Shown here piece by piece: positions 36,392-45,406 of a DNA stretch of 64,000 nucleotides; position 1 is the stretch's first letter, and each line of letters opens with the position of its first letter. The stretch is taken from the NCBI RefSeq assembly GCF_036924535.1, contig NZ_JAZHRT010000001.1, forward strand, positions 5,704,001 to 5,768,000, read 5' to 3'. The translations under genes were made by a program, and so were the position numbers. A model generated the notes under the pieces. That model did not search any database and was not told the DNA's origin. It worked only from the letters and a program-made list of their open reading frames with translations. Source of the DNA: Bradyrhizobium sp. AZCC 2262. GTDB taxonomy: Bacteria > Pseudomonadota > Alphaproteobacteria > Rhizobiales > Xanthobacteraceae.

Positions 36392-36515
36392 GTCCGCAAA
36401 GGGTCATTTTCGGAAATCGCGGTCGGTCTGCGCTACTCCCGCTTCTGCCCTGAGAACGGACATTCCTCAGCGCGCTCGGCATGTCCGAAAAGTGCCAACA
36501 GCGGAAGTCAAAAAC
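36392..36515. repeat. Dispersed intergenic repeat, copy 3
   Basis: Landmarks GGGTCATTTTCGGAAATCGC, TCCCGCTTCTGCCCTGAGAA, CGGACATTCC, CGGCATGTCCGAAAAGTGCC. It fills much of the 231-base gap after the glycosidase-like gene. Confidence 0.6.
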
Positions 36516-36568
36516 CCTTCAAAGATATCTATTCCTCGCTGCATGCAACCCTCGATGACGCCCGAAGA

Positions 36569-38263
36569 TCAACCGGTGAAGCTGTCACCGAACATTGGCA
36601 GACCGCTCTTCGACTCCGCGCGAGCCGCCTCATCCTGGAGAACGTCCCAGTGTTCGGCCAACACCCCGTCGGCAATGCGCACGATTTCGGCGGCAATCCA
36701 GTTTCTCGGGAGTCCAATGCCAGAGAATCGCCCGTGGACGATGACAAAGTCGCCTTCGGCCAAGATCAGGCCCGGCTCATATTTGAGGGACGCGGGAGAG
36801 GCCTTGATGAGGTTGAAGAGACCTTCGCGGCCCGGTTCGATGTGCGCGCTGTGCTGCGTGTATTTGTCGGACCAGAAGCGGGATGCTGCGTCGTAGTCAC
36901 GTTTGTTGAACAGCGTGTCGAATGCTTCGAGCACGAGTGCCTTGTTTTGCTCCGGTGTGGTCCTGATCATGTGTTGTCCTTCGCTTTTCGACGGAATAGC
37001 AATCTGGATCGATCCGGCGCGGGTCATCGCGACCAAAGCGACCGTGATCACGCTGAACAGAGCGATCACGCCCGCGCCCAAGCTGACGGCGAAACCGAGC
37101 CCGTGCGCGGTCGCCACCGCGCCGAGAAGGAGCGAGACGGCACCCAGCGACACATAAGCCAGCAAATAGACTGCCGAGAGCACGCCGCCGCGGTGCTCGG
37201 CCGGCGCCGCGCTGTTGATCGCCTCCAGGCCGCTGAAAAACAGCAGGCTATATCCGGCGCCGGAGATCGCCGTGGCGGCGAGGAAGACTGGCAAATGATG
37301 GTGGGCGACTGCCGCTGCCAGCAGCACCATGCCTAGAGCAGATGCGGCGGCGCCACCGGTCATCGCGGCCCGAGGTTGCAGCCTCCTCGCGCCAATTCCG
37401 ACCACGGCCGAGGCGATCGCGAATAGGGAAAGAGCGGCGCCGTTCACGAGCGCGTTGGGCGATCCAACGAGATCGCGGGCAACCTGACTTCCGAGCGACA
37501 GGATCAGTACGCCATGCGTGTACGCGGAGGTTACCGCCGCCGCCGCGACCGCGAAAACGTTGCGCAAATGGTTCGGTATGAAGGGGGTTTTGGGACGCCA
37601 GCGGCCATGGGCTTCGCTGCCGGTACGGCGCGGCAGGAACCATGCCGCGACAAACAGCGCGGCCAGGACCGCGGACAGCACCCAAAAGTTCAGCCGCGTG
37701 GGCAGTGGAGCATATTGAATGAGGGCACCGCCGAGCAGCAGGGCCGCGGCAAAACCGACGGCTTGGGCGATGGTTGTGATCGTGGCGGCGCGCTTCGCCG
37801 CCCCTTGGCCGCTGAACTCCACCATTGCGGCGGTCGAGGGGCCTGCCGTGAGGCCGACGCCGATGCCCATGAAGGCGCGCCCCGCAAACAGCCAGAGCAC
37901 ATCGGGCGCCAGCGCCAAGAGCAGAGTGCCAAAGAGCGAAGCGCCGACACCCCACAGGATTGCGGCGCGACGGCCGACATAATCGGACACATCGCCGAAG
38001 CCGACCAGAACGACGGCTACGACAATAGGATAGATGGCGAAGACCCCGGTCGTAACCGTGTGGGTGAGATGCCACTCCTCGGCAAATAGCGGATAGGTCA
38101 TCGCCGGCGCAGCGCTGGTCCACAAGGTGTGCGCGACCACGCCGGCCGCAACCCAGAAGCTTGCGCGTTGCCCAAGCTCGTACGGTGCGGAGTTCCGCTG
38201 GGTACAGCAGCCGGGCCGGTGAGGCCCGCAAGCGGCTGGAGACAGAAGGGGACCCTTGATCAT
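36569..38263 (-). CDS. MFS transporter fused to a SnoaL-like domain
   Basis: 564 residues in one frame. Residues about 30-425 are an MFS permease of about 12 segments with GDVSDYVGRRAA (the loop 2-3 motif) and GRAFMGIGVGLTAG. Residues 432-564 are a SnoaL/NTF2-like domain (EAFDTLFNKRDYDAASRFW, YTQHS, EGDFVIVHGRF, EHWDVLQDEA). The domain begins at an internal ATG (36970) with AGGA 8 bases upstream, so SnoaL may also be made alone. GGGAG lies before the ATG at 38263. Last gene of the leftward unit from 42164. Either a true fusion or a lost stop codon. Confidence 0.8.
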   Translation of the reverse strand: MIKGPLLSPAACGPHRPGCCTQRNSAPYELGQRASFWVAAGVVAHTLWTSAAPAMTYPLFAEEWHLTHTVTTGVFAIYPIVVAVVLVGFGDVSDYVGRRAAILWGVGASLFGTLLLALAPDVLWLFAGRAFMGIGVGLTAGPSTAAMVEFSGQGAAKRAATITTIAQAVGFAAALLLGGALIQYAPLPTRLNFWVLSAVLAALFVAAWFLPRRTGSEAHGRWRPKTPFIPNHLRNVFAVAAAAVTSAYTHGVLILSLGSQVARDLVGSPNALVNGAALSLFAIASAVVGIGARRLQPRAAMTGGAAASALGMVLLAAAVAHHHLPVFLAATAISGAGYSLLFFSGLEAINSAAPAEHRGGVLSAVYLLAYVSLGAVSLLLGAVATAHGLGFAVSLGAGVIALFSVITVALVAMTRAGSIQIAIPSKSEGQHMIRTTPEQNKALVLEAFDTLFNKRDYDAASRFWSDKYTQHSAHIEPGREGLFNLIKASPASLKYEPGLILAEGDFVIVHGRFSGIGLPRNWIAAEIVRIADGVLAEHWDVLQDEAARAESKSGLPMFGDSFTG

Positions 38264-38296
38264 CGCTTTACTCCCGGCGCTCCCGGTGTGCCAACT

Positions 38297-39043
38297 TCAG
38301 AGCTTCGAGCCGCCATCGACGCGGATGGTATCGCCGCTGATCCATCGGGCATCATCGGATGCCAGGAAGGCGATAACGCCGCCGATGTCGTCGGGCTGCG
38401 CGAGGCGCTTCAGCGCCTGAATGCCCAGCGCGAAGTCGCGGCCCGCGCCTGTCCTGGTGAAGTTCAACATGTCCGTCTCGACCATACCGGGCGCGACGGC
38501 ATTGACGCGGATACCACGTGCGCCAAGCATCGAGGCGAAATGCTTCACCAGAGTGTCGACGGCACCCTTGGTTGCCGCATACGCGGGTTCCGTTCCAACA
38601 ACGGCGCGCGCCGCGAGCGATGAGAGGAAAACGATGCTGCTTCCCTTGCACATGATCGGAAGCAGCTGCTGCACAAGAAAGAACGGTGCGCGGACGTTGA
38701 CTGCGAACAGCCTGTCGAAATCCTCGACCGTCGTTTCCTCGATGGTCGCCGCTTTCAAGACCCCTGCATTGGTGACAAGGATGTCCAGGCGATCTCCGAC
38801 AATGCTGCGGGCCTGCCTGGCAAGCTTGCCGGCGCCGTCCGCGGCGGCAAGATCCGCCGCAATGGCATCTGCTCGGCCACCGGCTTTGCGTATCTCTGCG
38901 ACAACACCGTCCGCTTCCTTCGCGCCACGGCCGTAATGCACGAGAACCTGGGCGCCGGCGGCGGCGAGCGCCAGTGCACTAGCGCGGCCGATGCCGCGCG
39001 AAGCGCCGGTAACGAGAGCGGTTTTGCCGGCCAGACTAGCCAT
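38297..39043 (-). CDS. SDR-family oxidoreductase
   Basis: 248 residues, classical type. TGASRGIGRASALAL binds the nucleotide, NAG at residue about 92 (TNAGVLK), catalytic Ser in FLSSLAARA and YAATK as the active-site Tyr/Lys pair, ending GDTIRVDGGSKL. It resembles FabG-like 3-oxoacyl reductases. The substrate is unknown. It belongs to the unit with hydrolase, GlcG-like protein and two other SDRs. Confidence 0.9.
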   Translation of the reverse strand: MASLAGKTALVTGASRGIGRASALALAAAGAQVLVHYGRGAKEADGVVAEIRKAGGRADAIAADLAAADGAGKLARQARSIVGDRLDILVTNAGVLKAATIEETTVEDFDRLFAVNVRAPFFLVQQLLPIMCKGSSIVFLSSLAARAVVGTEPAYAATKGAVDTLVKHFASMLGARGIRVNAVAPGMVETDMLNFTRTGAGRDFALGIQALKRLAQPDDIGGVIAFLASDDARWISGDTIRVDGGSKL

Positions 39044-39094
39044 GATCGTCGTCCTTATAGTTGCTGCGGCGGATAGCGTGACCGCTTTCGATCC

Positions 39095-39958
39095 TCACAC
39101 GCCTCGGCGCTCGCCCGCCGACAGGAACATCGAGACATGACGGACGAAGAGTTCGGGATACTGGTACTGCGAGCCGTGATTGGCGTCGGGGTAGAGAATG
39201 AGTTGGGCGTTCGGCAGGTGCTGCTGCAGGATGAACGAGTTCACGGAGTAGACGATGACGTCGTTGCCGCCGTTCACCACCAGCGTCGGCTGGCTGATCG
39301 CCTTCAGATAGTCGTAAGACCCTTTGAACTGAATGCCCCATTTGCCCAAGGCTTCGAGTTGTGCGGGTGCCACCCTTTCGTTGACCTCGGGGTCTCGGTT
39401 TTCTTTGCGCAGGCGGAACCGCTTGAGGAAGTCGCGGCCAGCCGCCTGGCTTGCCTCCGACCTAGTGAAATGGACGGCGAGCCAGAGGTGGTCGGGGTCT
39501 TCGTAGCTTGCGCCGAAAATTTGCTGCGCTTCGGGCGTCAGATTGGCCATACCCTCGCCCCCGCGTGGTCCGGTCCCGACAAGGATCAACTTGCGAACGA
39601 GGCCAGGCGCCTGGCCGGCGATCTCCTGGGCGACCAAGCCACCGATGGAGAAACCCAGCACGTCGACCTTTGAAAGACCCAACGCTCCGATGAAGGCGAT
39701 GGCGTTGGCGGCCATACCCTCGATCGAAGTCGGCACTTGCCCTGAACTGCTGGAGACGCCGGCGTTGTTGAACAGAACGACCTCGCGGTCCTTGGCGAAA
39801 CCGTCGGTCACCGCTGGATCCCAATGGTCCATCGTCCCGGTGAAGTGCTGGTTGAAGACGAGTGGCACGCCGCCCGATTTGCCAAAGCGGCGATAGGCAA
39901 AGCGGATGCCGTTCGCTTCGACGAACTGCGTCGGCGCGGTCTGGTGGGTGTGAACCAT
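39095..39958 (-). CDS. Alpha/beta-fold hydrolase
   Basis: 287 residues from ATG 39958 (AAAAGG upstream; a GTG at 39976 overlaps the previous stop). Nucleophile elbow GFSIGG (Ser), oxyanion region NQHFTGTMDHWDP, acid in NGGNDVIVY and His in DANHGSQYQYPELFV. Typical of soluble esterases, haloperoxidase-like and ring-fission hydrolases. Its operon place suggests hydrolysis of an ester or C-C bond in the same pathway as the SDRs. Confidence 0.88.
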   Translation of the reverse strand: MVHTHQTAPTQFVEANGIRFAYRRFGKSGGVPLVFNQHFTGTMDHWDPAVTDGFAKDREVVLFNNAGVSSSSGQVPTSIEGMAANAIAFIGALGLSKVDVLGFSIGGLVAQEIAGQAPGLVRKLILVGTGPRGGEGMANLTPEAQQIFGASYEDPDHLWLAVHFTRSEASQAAGRDFLKRFRLRKENRDPEVNERVAPAQLEALGKWGIQFKGSYDYLKAISQPTLVVNGGNDVIVYSVNSFILQQHLPNAQLILYPDANHGSQYQYPELFVRHVSMFLSAGERRGV

Positions 39959-39972
39959 CTGGTCGGGCCTTT

Positions 39973-40410
39973 TCACTCAGTGGGTACCGCATCCGGTAGG
40001 AGCGCCAGGGCTGCTCTCGCGCAATCGATGTCGTTCTGCACCATGGGCGCTCCGCTCACCCCGATCGCCCCGACAACCTCGCCGTTCACCTTGATGGGAA
40101 ACCCGCCACCCCACGCCGCTACACGCGCAAGCGTGGGGATGCCGGCCAAAAGCGACGGGTCGCCCTGGATGAAGTTGAAAAAGTCCTGAGTGGAGACGCC
40201 GAATAGAGCGGTGTACGCCTTCTTCTGCGCAATCTCGATGGTAGGCATCGAGGCCCCATCCATCCGGCTGAAGGCCTTGAGATTGCCTCCGTCATCGAGG
40301 ATCGCCACGTTCTCGCTAACGCCAAGTTCTCTGGCTTTTGCCACTGCTGCATCCACCATTTTCTGTGCCAGCTCAGAAGAGATGCTGTGTTTCTTCACAA
40401 CGTTAGCCAT
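39973..40410 (-). CDS. GlcG/HbpS-family (DUF336) protein
   Basis: 145 residues from ATG 40410, with GAGGAG 8 bases upstream. The family signatures are seen: VAILDDGGNLKAFSRMDGA, KKAYTALFGVST, GGGFPIKVNGEVVGAIGVSGA. Members bind haem or act in degradation operons as small accessory proteins; the role here is unknown. Its stop nearly touches the hydrolase gene, so the two are co-transcribed. Confidence 0.88.
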   Translation of the reverse strand: MANVVKKHSISSELAQKMVDAAVAKARELGVSENVAILDDGGNLKAFSRMDGASMPTIEIAQKKAYTALFGVSTQDFFNFIQGDPSLLAGIPTLARVAAWGGGFPIKVNGEVVGAIGVSGAPMVQNDIDCARAALALLPDAVPTE

Positions 40411-40429
40411 TGGGCTCACTCCTCACTTG

Positions 40430-40451
40430 ATATGCACTGCATATGCACTGC
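40430..40451. repeat. Tandem 11-bp direct repeat ATATGCACTGC x2
   Basis: Two exact copies, spaced one DNA turn, 20 bases upstream of the GlcG-like gene start. The junction contains GCATATGC, a palindrome. It could be a regulator site for an internal promoter. Confidence 0.45.
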
Positions 40452-40578
40452 GCGTTGATCGGGTGTAGGTCGCAATGAATCGACTCTCTTGCGTATCCCT
40501 GGTGGTTGTCGGTGGTCAGGATCTGGCTCCAAAGATCGGAAGATGAAAATCCCGGCAGGATCAGCTTGCCGCGAGTGA

Positions 40579-41325
40579 TCACGAGGCGGTTTTGCCGCCG
40601 TTGATCCTGATGATCTGGCCGGTGACGAAGGACGCTTTGTCTGAAGCTAGGAACACAATAGCGTCGGCGATCTCTTGCGGCTTCGCACCGCGTTTAAGCG
40701 GTATGGCAGCATAGAACGCTGCTTTTTTGTCGGGCGTCCCGGTCAGACGATCGAGCATCGCGGTCTCGGTCGGACCAGGCGCGACTGCATTGACGCGCAC
40801 GCCCGAAGGGGCGGCTTCGAGAGCGGCGGATTTCGTGAGACCTTCCACCGCGTGCTTGCTTGCGGTGTAGAGTGCGAGATTCGCCGCACCGCGCTCGCCC
40901 ATGGTCGAAGAAATATTGATGATGCTGCCTGAGCCCAGCGGCTGCATGGCCCGTAACTGGTGCTTCAAGCTCAGTATAGTGCCGAGCACATTGGTGTCGA
41001 ACATTCCTGCATAGCTCTCGGAAGTCTGCTCGATCAGCGGGCCAGGTTTTCCTTCGGTGCCGGCATTGTTGACCGCGACATCCAGGCGGCCGAAGCGCGC
41101 GACCGTCTGTTCGACAAGGTTGCGCACGTCATCTTCGTGGCGCACGTCCGCCGGAATGAAAGCGGCTTCAACGCCGAGGCTACGAAGCTCGGCTTCGAGT
41201 GCCTTACCTTCGGCCTCGCGGCGGCCGGACGCAACGACCGTTGCGCCTTCTTTGGCAAAGGCAAATGCCGTGGCACGACCGATGCCGGTCAGAGCACCGG
41301 TAATGAGGATAACAGGAGCGCCCAT
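40579..41325 (-). CDS. SDR-family oxidoreductase, tandem paralogue A
   Basis: 248 residues. TGALTGIGRATAFAFAKEGA, NNAGTEG, Ser in IINISSTMG, YTASK catalytic pair, GPTETAM and terminal GQIIRINGG. Very similar to the next gene (41418-42164) in order and motifs, so a tandem duplication. The TEGxxGP insert after NAG is shared and specific for this branch (glucose/ribitol dehydrogenase-like). Confidence 0.9.
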   Translation of the reverse strand: MGAPVILITGALTGIGRATAFAFAKEGATVVASGRREAEGKALEAELRSLGVEAAFIPADVRHEDDVRNLVEQTVARFGRLDVAVNNAGTEGKPGPLIEQTSESYAGMFDTNVLGTILSLKHQLRAMQPLGSGSIINISSTMGERGAANLALYTASKHAVEGLTKSAALEAAPSGVRVNAVAPGPTETAMLDRLTGTPDKKAAFYAAIPLKRGAKPQEIADAIVFLASDKASFVTGQIIRINGGKTAS

Positions 41326-41417
41326 AGCGGTCGTCCTCTGAATCTTGTTGTTGACCTAAAACGTATTCGAAGCCGTGGCTTTCGGGCGCGGAGCAAACCG
41401 CCGGCGCCCGGACATGA

Positions 41418-42164
41418 TCAGTTAGCGCTGTGGCCACCGTCGACGTTGAGGACGTGGCCCGTGATGAACCGGCCTTCGTCCGAGCCGAGGAACACGATGC
41501 CGTCGGCGACCTCTTCGGCGAGGCCGAGCCGACCGAGCGGAACCTGCGTCGCCAGGGCCGCCTTGCTCTCCGGCGTGCTAGTGAAGCGGGTCAGCATGCC
41601 GGTATCCGTGGGGCCAGGCCCAACGGCGTTCACTCGAATCCCCGACTTGGCGAGCTCGAGCGCCACCGACTTGGTGATGCCTTCGACGGCGTGCTTGGCG
41701 CCGACGTAGATCGAGGCCCCGGCCGCGCCCCTGTGCCCATAGGTCGAGGAGATATTGATGATGCTGCCGCTTCCCTGGGCCTGCATGGCGCGCACTTCGT
41801 GCTTCATGCTCAGAACCATCCCGAGAACGTTCGTATCGAACGTCGCAGCAAAGCTTTCCGCCGTCTGGTCCGTGATCGGGCCGCCTTGGCCCTCGGTGGC
41901 GGCGTTGTTCACCGCGACATCGAGACGGCCAAACCGTGCGACGGTCTTATCGACCAGGGCGCGGACATCATCCTCTCTGCGAACATCGGCGTTGATGAAT
42001 TCGGCTTCCGAACCGAGTGAGCGCAACTCCTTAACGAGTGCGTTGCCGGCCTCATCACGCCGGCCGGCTACGACCACCTTCGCGCCCTTCTTGGCGAAGG
42101 CGACGGCGGCGGCGCGACCGATGCCGGTCAAGGCGCCAGTGATCAATACGACTGAGTTACTCAT
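41418..42164 (-). CDS. SDR-family oxidoreductase, tandem paralogue B
   Basis: 248 residues from ATG 42164 (GAGGA 7 bases upstream; TTG at 42179 less likely). TGALTGIGRAAAVAFAKKGA, NNAATEG, YVGAK as catalytic Tyr/Lys, terminal GHVLNVDGG. First gene of the leftward unit that ends at 36569 and divergent from the LysR gene at 42343. Confidence 0.9.
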   Translation of the reverse strand: MSNSVVLITGALTGIGRAAAVAFAKKGAKVVVAGRRDEAGNALVKELRSLGSEAEFINADVRREDDVRALVDKTVARFGRLDVAVNNAATEGQGGPITDQTAESFAATFDTNVLGMVLSMKHEVRAMQAQGSGSIINISSTYGHRGAAGASIYVGAKHAVEGITKSVALELAKSGIRVNAVGPGPTDTGMLTRFTSTPESKAALATQVPLGRLGLAEEVADGIVFLGSDEGRFITGHVLNVDGGHSAN

Positions 42165-42342
42165 TTGTGATCCTCGCAATTTGCTACCCTACCGGCAGAG
42201 CATGGACCTGGAACCTGTGGCTTCGGCTTTTAGTGACCGAGCCCAGTCTCAGGTCCTTTCGTTGAAAGCGATGTAAGCTCCTCTGGCGCCCGCGAAAAAG
42301 ACTTTGTAAGCTTGGCGGCATGCCTAGGAGATATGGAGCGCT

Positions 42343-43254
42343 ATGGAGCTACGGCACCTTCGCTATTTCATAGCGGTCGCCGAAGAAGGCAGCCTGACGG
42401 TCGCGGCTGAGAAAAGGCTGCACACGGCGCAGCCTTCCCTCAGCCGCCAAATCCGCGATCTCGAATACGAGGTTGGCGTCGAGTTGATGAGCCGTAGCGT
42501 GCACGGCATTGAATTGACCGCCGCTGGCAAGGCCTTTCTCGACCATGCACGGCTGGCGCTCACCCAGGCAGAGGCAGCCAAGGAAGCAGCGCGGCGGGCG
42601 GCTCAACCCGCCAAGCCGACCTTCGCTCTAGGGTGTCTCACGGGGAAGGAAATAGATTGGTTGCCTGAAGCGATGCGCATCCTTCACGATGAACTGTCCA
42701 ATATAGAGGTCACGGTCTTTAGCCAGAATTCCCCGGACCTCGCTGACGCCTTAATGAGGGGCAGGCTTGACGCCGCGTTCATGCGGCCGGAAGAGCGGGC
42801 GGACGATCTGATTTACAGGCGTGTGATTACGGAGCCATTCGTCGTCGTGTTCCCCAGCGACCACCGCCTTGCCGGGCATGACGCCATCGATCTGCGAGAG
42901 ATCGTGGGCGAAACATTCATCATACCATCGAAGACGGCCCCGACCTCGCGCGCTGTGATCGAGGACTACTTGAAGCGGTCCGGACTGGCTATCGTTCCGG
43001 CTCACGAAGTGGACAACATTACCCATGCGATATCCATGATCGCGTCGACCGGCGCCGTAGCGCTTCTGCCTGCCTACCCAAATATTCTTCTTCCTTGGTC
43101 CGTAACCAGCCGTCCGATCCGAGGAGATGCCCCAACGATCGACTTGGTTGTCGGCTACAACAAGGCGAATAGATCGCTGATCCTGAAACTATTCCTTTCG
43201 AGAATCGATGATTTGAGCGCCCAGATGTCCAGCAAGGGCTGGAAGGCTCCGTGA
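42343..43254 (+). CDS. LysR-family transcriptional regulator
   Basis: 303 residues. HTH domain MELRHLRYFIAVAEEGSLTVAAEKRLHTAQPSLSRQIRDLE at the N-terminus, co-inducer domain from residue about 90 (LGCLTGKEIDWLPEAM). GGAG lies 4 bases before the ATG. It diverges from the SDR unit across 178 bases and is probably its regulator, as is usual for LysR genes. Confidence 0.92.
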   Translation: MELRHLRYFIAVAEEGSLTVAAEKRLHTAQPSLSRQIRDLEYEVGVELMSRSVHGIELTAAGKAFLDHARLALTQAEAAKEAARRAAQPAKPTFALGCLTGKEIDWLPEAMRILHDELSNIEVTVFSQNSPDLADALMRGRLDAAFMRPEERADDLIYRRVITEPFVVVFPSDHRLAGHDAIDLREIVGETFIIPSKTAPTSRAVIEDYLKRSGLAIVPAHEVDNITHAISMIASTGAVALLPAYPNILLPWSVTSRPIRGDAPTIDLVVGYNKANRSLILKLFLSRIDDLSAQMSSKGWKAP

Positions 43255-43373
43255 CTAGATCGGCATCGCATCCCATCCTTTGTCTGAGGCCGATTACAGG
43301 GCACGGCTGCGCGCGGCTGGCGCGCGAATTCGGATCGGCTAGTGACCTTGAGGACTGCATTGGTAGAGATTTG

Positions 43374-43853
43374 CTACCCACGCGCTGCGCGCATGTGATT
43401 TGTCCGCACCGCCGTAGTGAGGTGGTGGAACGCTCGCCGGCTGGCACGAATGTCCGCCTTGGCATCAACACGATCATGGCCCTCGTCGTAGAGTTCGCCG
43501 GGATTACCCTCGCGCGTGACGCCGTCGCGCTGGACATAGCGCAGATGAGCCCGCACCGCGCCGGCATTGCCCGCCTTGATGCGGACGAGCCGCGCCTTGA
43601 TGACGACCCGGCGCTGACCTGCGGAGCGACGGCTTGCAGACACCGTTCCCTGCGCATAACCACGGCCGATGCGCGAGCCCGTGAAGCCGGAAGTTCTGTG
43701 CGTTGTTCCGATGCCAGCTTTTTGCGCGATCTTGCCAACGCGCTTGACGTAGCTGATTGCCTTGCGGCCGCGGCGGTTGCCGATCCGGCCGAGCCTGACC
43801 TTGAACTCGTCATCGATGTCGGACACGCGCGCTCCGTTTGGCAGCAAGCGCAT
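43374..43853 (-). pseudogene. Relaxase (TraI/VirD2-like, DUF3363 type) N-terminal relic
   Basis: 159 residues. SDIDDEFKVRLGRIGNRRGRK and RVVIKARLVRIKAGNAGAVRAHLRYVQRDGVTREGNPGELYD match the start of rhizobial mobilisation relaxases (recalled). The conserved histidine-rich nuclease part and the rest of a protein usually several hundred residues longer are absent; after about residue 125 the similarity stops. It is the remains of an integrative or conjugative element. Confidence 0.65.
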
Positions 43854-44205
43854 GTGTGAATGGATCTCCGGTGCGTCAAGACGGAGACGTGGTTCGTCAA
43901 TCGCGAAAGGTACTTAGCTGCGAGTTGGCGACACCGTCTTCGACGGTGGCGACAAATCCTGGATGTGCAGACAACGGTTTAGGCGCGTTTGGGCGCCAGT
44001 GCTTTTATCTTGCCCTCCCGCTTGATCTGCTGGCTGATTGGCTCATCCTGGCTAACGGGTGTTTTTGCGAAAACATCACCACACGCCGAGACGCAGCCGC
44101 GCGGTTGTGATCAGAGCCTGGCTGACAGCGGACGCTCGCAAAAAGCACCACCATTTTGCACGCAAAACAGACCGCGCGAAGCTCCCACGGCGCCGCTTCT
44201 TACCG
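43854..44205. other. Gene-free stretch between relaxase relic and Fic gene
   Basis: No gene recognised. A small hairpin (CACCGTC, TTC, GACGGTG, 43932-43948) is the only structured signal seen. Confidence 0.45.
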
Positions 44206-45405
44206 CTAGATTTCCGGAAATAATCGCGGAAACAGCACGTCGAGCGTATCAAAAGGAAAGCGCAACGACACTGGACCCTTGGGCGTGTCGGAGGCAAGAA
44301 GGCCGGCGGCGATGACGTCGTTGAAGACGCGCCGCGCCGTTCGTTCGGGAAGGCCGGTGATGCGCGGAACTTCGCCGCGATCGAACTGTCCGCGGATCAG
44401 CGCTTCTTCCAGAAGCCGCGCCGCCTCGGGCTTCAACTGCTCGCTGCGTTCGACGAGATGGCGCATGCGCTGGGCCAGCGTCTCGATCTCGAACAGGCCT
44501 GTCATGAAGGTTACTTGATCGAGGCAGACCTGCAGGAACCAGAGAACGTATTCGTTCAATGCCCGCTGCGAGAGGTTTCCCCGGCCATCGAGATCGCCCT
44601 GCCGCGGCATGTCGGCGTGATCCATCATCCGTTTGTAATCGCCAGGGCCGGTCAGGCCGCGGGCCAGTCCACGCGAGACCGACCATAGTCCGTGCGCGCC
44701 GATTCCGGCGAGATGCCCCATGGCGTGGCTCATCAGACGGCTGACGCGACCGTTGCCGTCGGGGAAGGGATGGATGTAGTTGAAGCGATGATGTGCGGCC
44801 GGAATGGCGGTGATCCGCGCCGCTTTGCCAAGGCGCTCGAAGCGATAACGCTCTGCAAAATACGTCATGAACGCTTCGACACGACCGCTGGACGGCGGCT
44901 GATGCCGGCCGACCGCGACATCGTGTTCGGACTTTGAGCGCCATATCCCGGGCTGCATCGTGAACTCGGTACCGGCGCCCTGAATGCGCAGCATCTCAGG
45001 CGCGGCGCCGCGGTAGAATTCGCGATGGAGCCAGAGAATGAAATCGACCGAAGCCGGTTCAGGCAGGCGATTTTCGAGCGCCATTGCATCGATTTCGGAC
45101 TGCACGCGCACATGGGCGACTGCCTCGATCTGCAGGTTGCGCCGCGCCACGTCGTTGTCAAAATTGCCGTCAATGGCACGCGCGATATCGCGCGGCCTGG
45201 TGTTATGGCCTTCGATCAGGTTGCTGTAGTAGGTGTTCATGATCCGCACGAGGCCTGCGAGATTGGCGGCGGTCTGCGGATTGAGCGCGTGGCCAAGCTT
45301 CGCGGCCGCCGCTGAGAGTTCGGCGACAACGTCCGAAATAGCCTCCGGCAAGTCCTCCAGCCGGGCAGGCTCGATGCGTTCGACGGTTTCCATGACGGGG
45401 TTCAT
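44206..45405 (-). CDS. Fic-domain protein (AMP-transferase type) with N-terminal inhibitory motif
   Basis: 399 residues. The catalytic motif HPFPDGNGR is at 212-220 (His212). SNLIEG at 61-66 fits the inhibitory S/TxxxE(G/N) helix of class II Fic proteins, so the enzyme is probably self-inhibited. The C-terminus (EVPRITGLPERTARRVFNDVIAAGLL) is a winged-helix DNA-binding region, so it may regulate its own transcription. Fic enzymes attach AMP to protein hydroxyls. An array of GGCCGATC repeats lies directly upstream. It lies next to mobile-element relics. Confidence 0.9.
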   Translation of the reverse strand: MNPVMETVERIEPARLEDLPEAISDVVAELSAAAAKLGHALNPQTAANLAGLVRIMNTYYSNLIEGHNTRPRDIARAIDGNFDNDVARRNLQIEAVAHVRVQSEIDAMALENRLPEPASVDFILWLHREFYRGAAPEMLRIQGAGTEFTMQPGIWRSKSEHDVAVGRHQPPSSGRVEAFMTYFAERYRFERLGKAARITAIPAAHHRFNYIHPFPDGNGRVSRLMSHAMGHLAGIGAHGLWSVSRGLARGLTGPGDYKRMMDHADMPRQGDLDGRGNLSQRALNEYVLWFLQVCLDQVTFMTGLFEIETLAQRMRHLVERSEQLKPEAARLLEEALIRGQFDRGEVPRITGLPERTARRVFNDVIAAGLLASDTPKGPVSLRFPFDTLDVLFPRLFPEI

Positions 45406-45406
45406 C

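Noticed and set aside
43019..43900. Long open frame on the minus strand covering the end of the LysR gene
   Set aside because: Its composition (Ser/Arg-rich, no domain) is that of the reverse of the LysR gene and of the relaxase relic, not of a protein.
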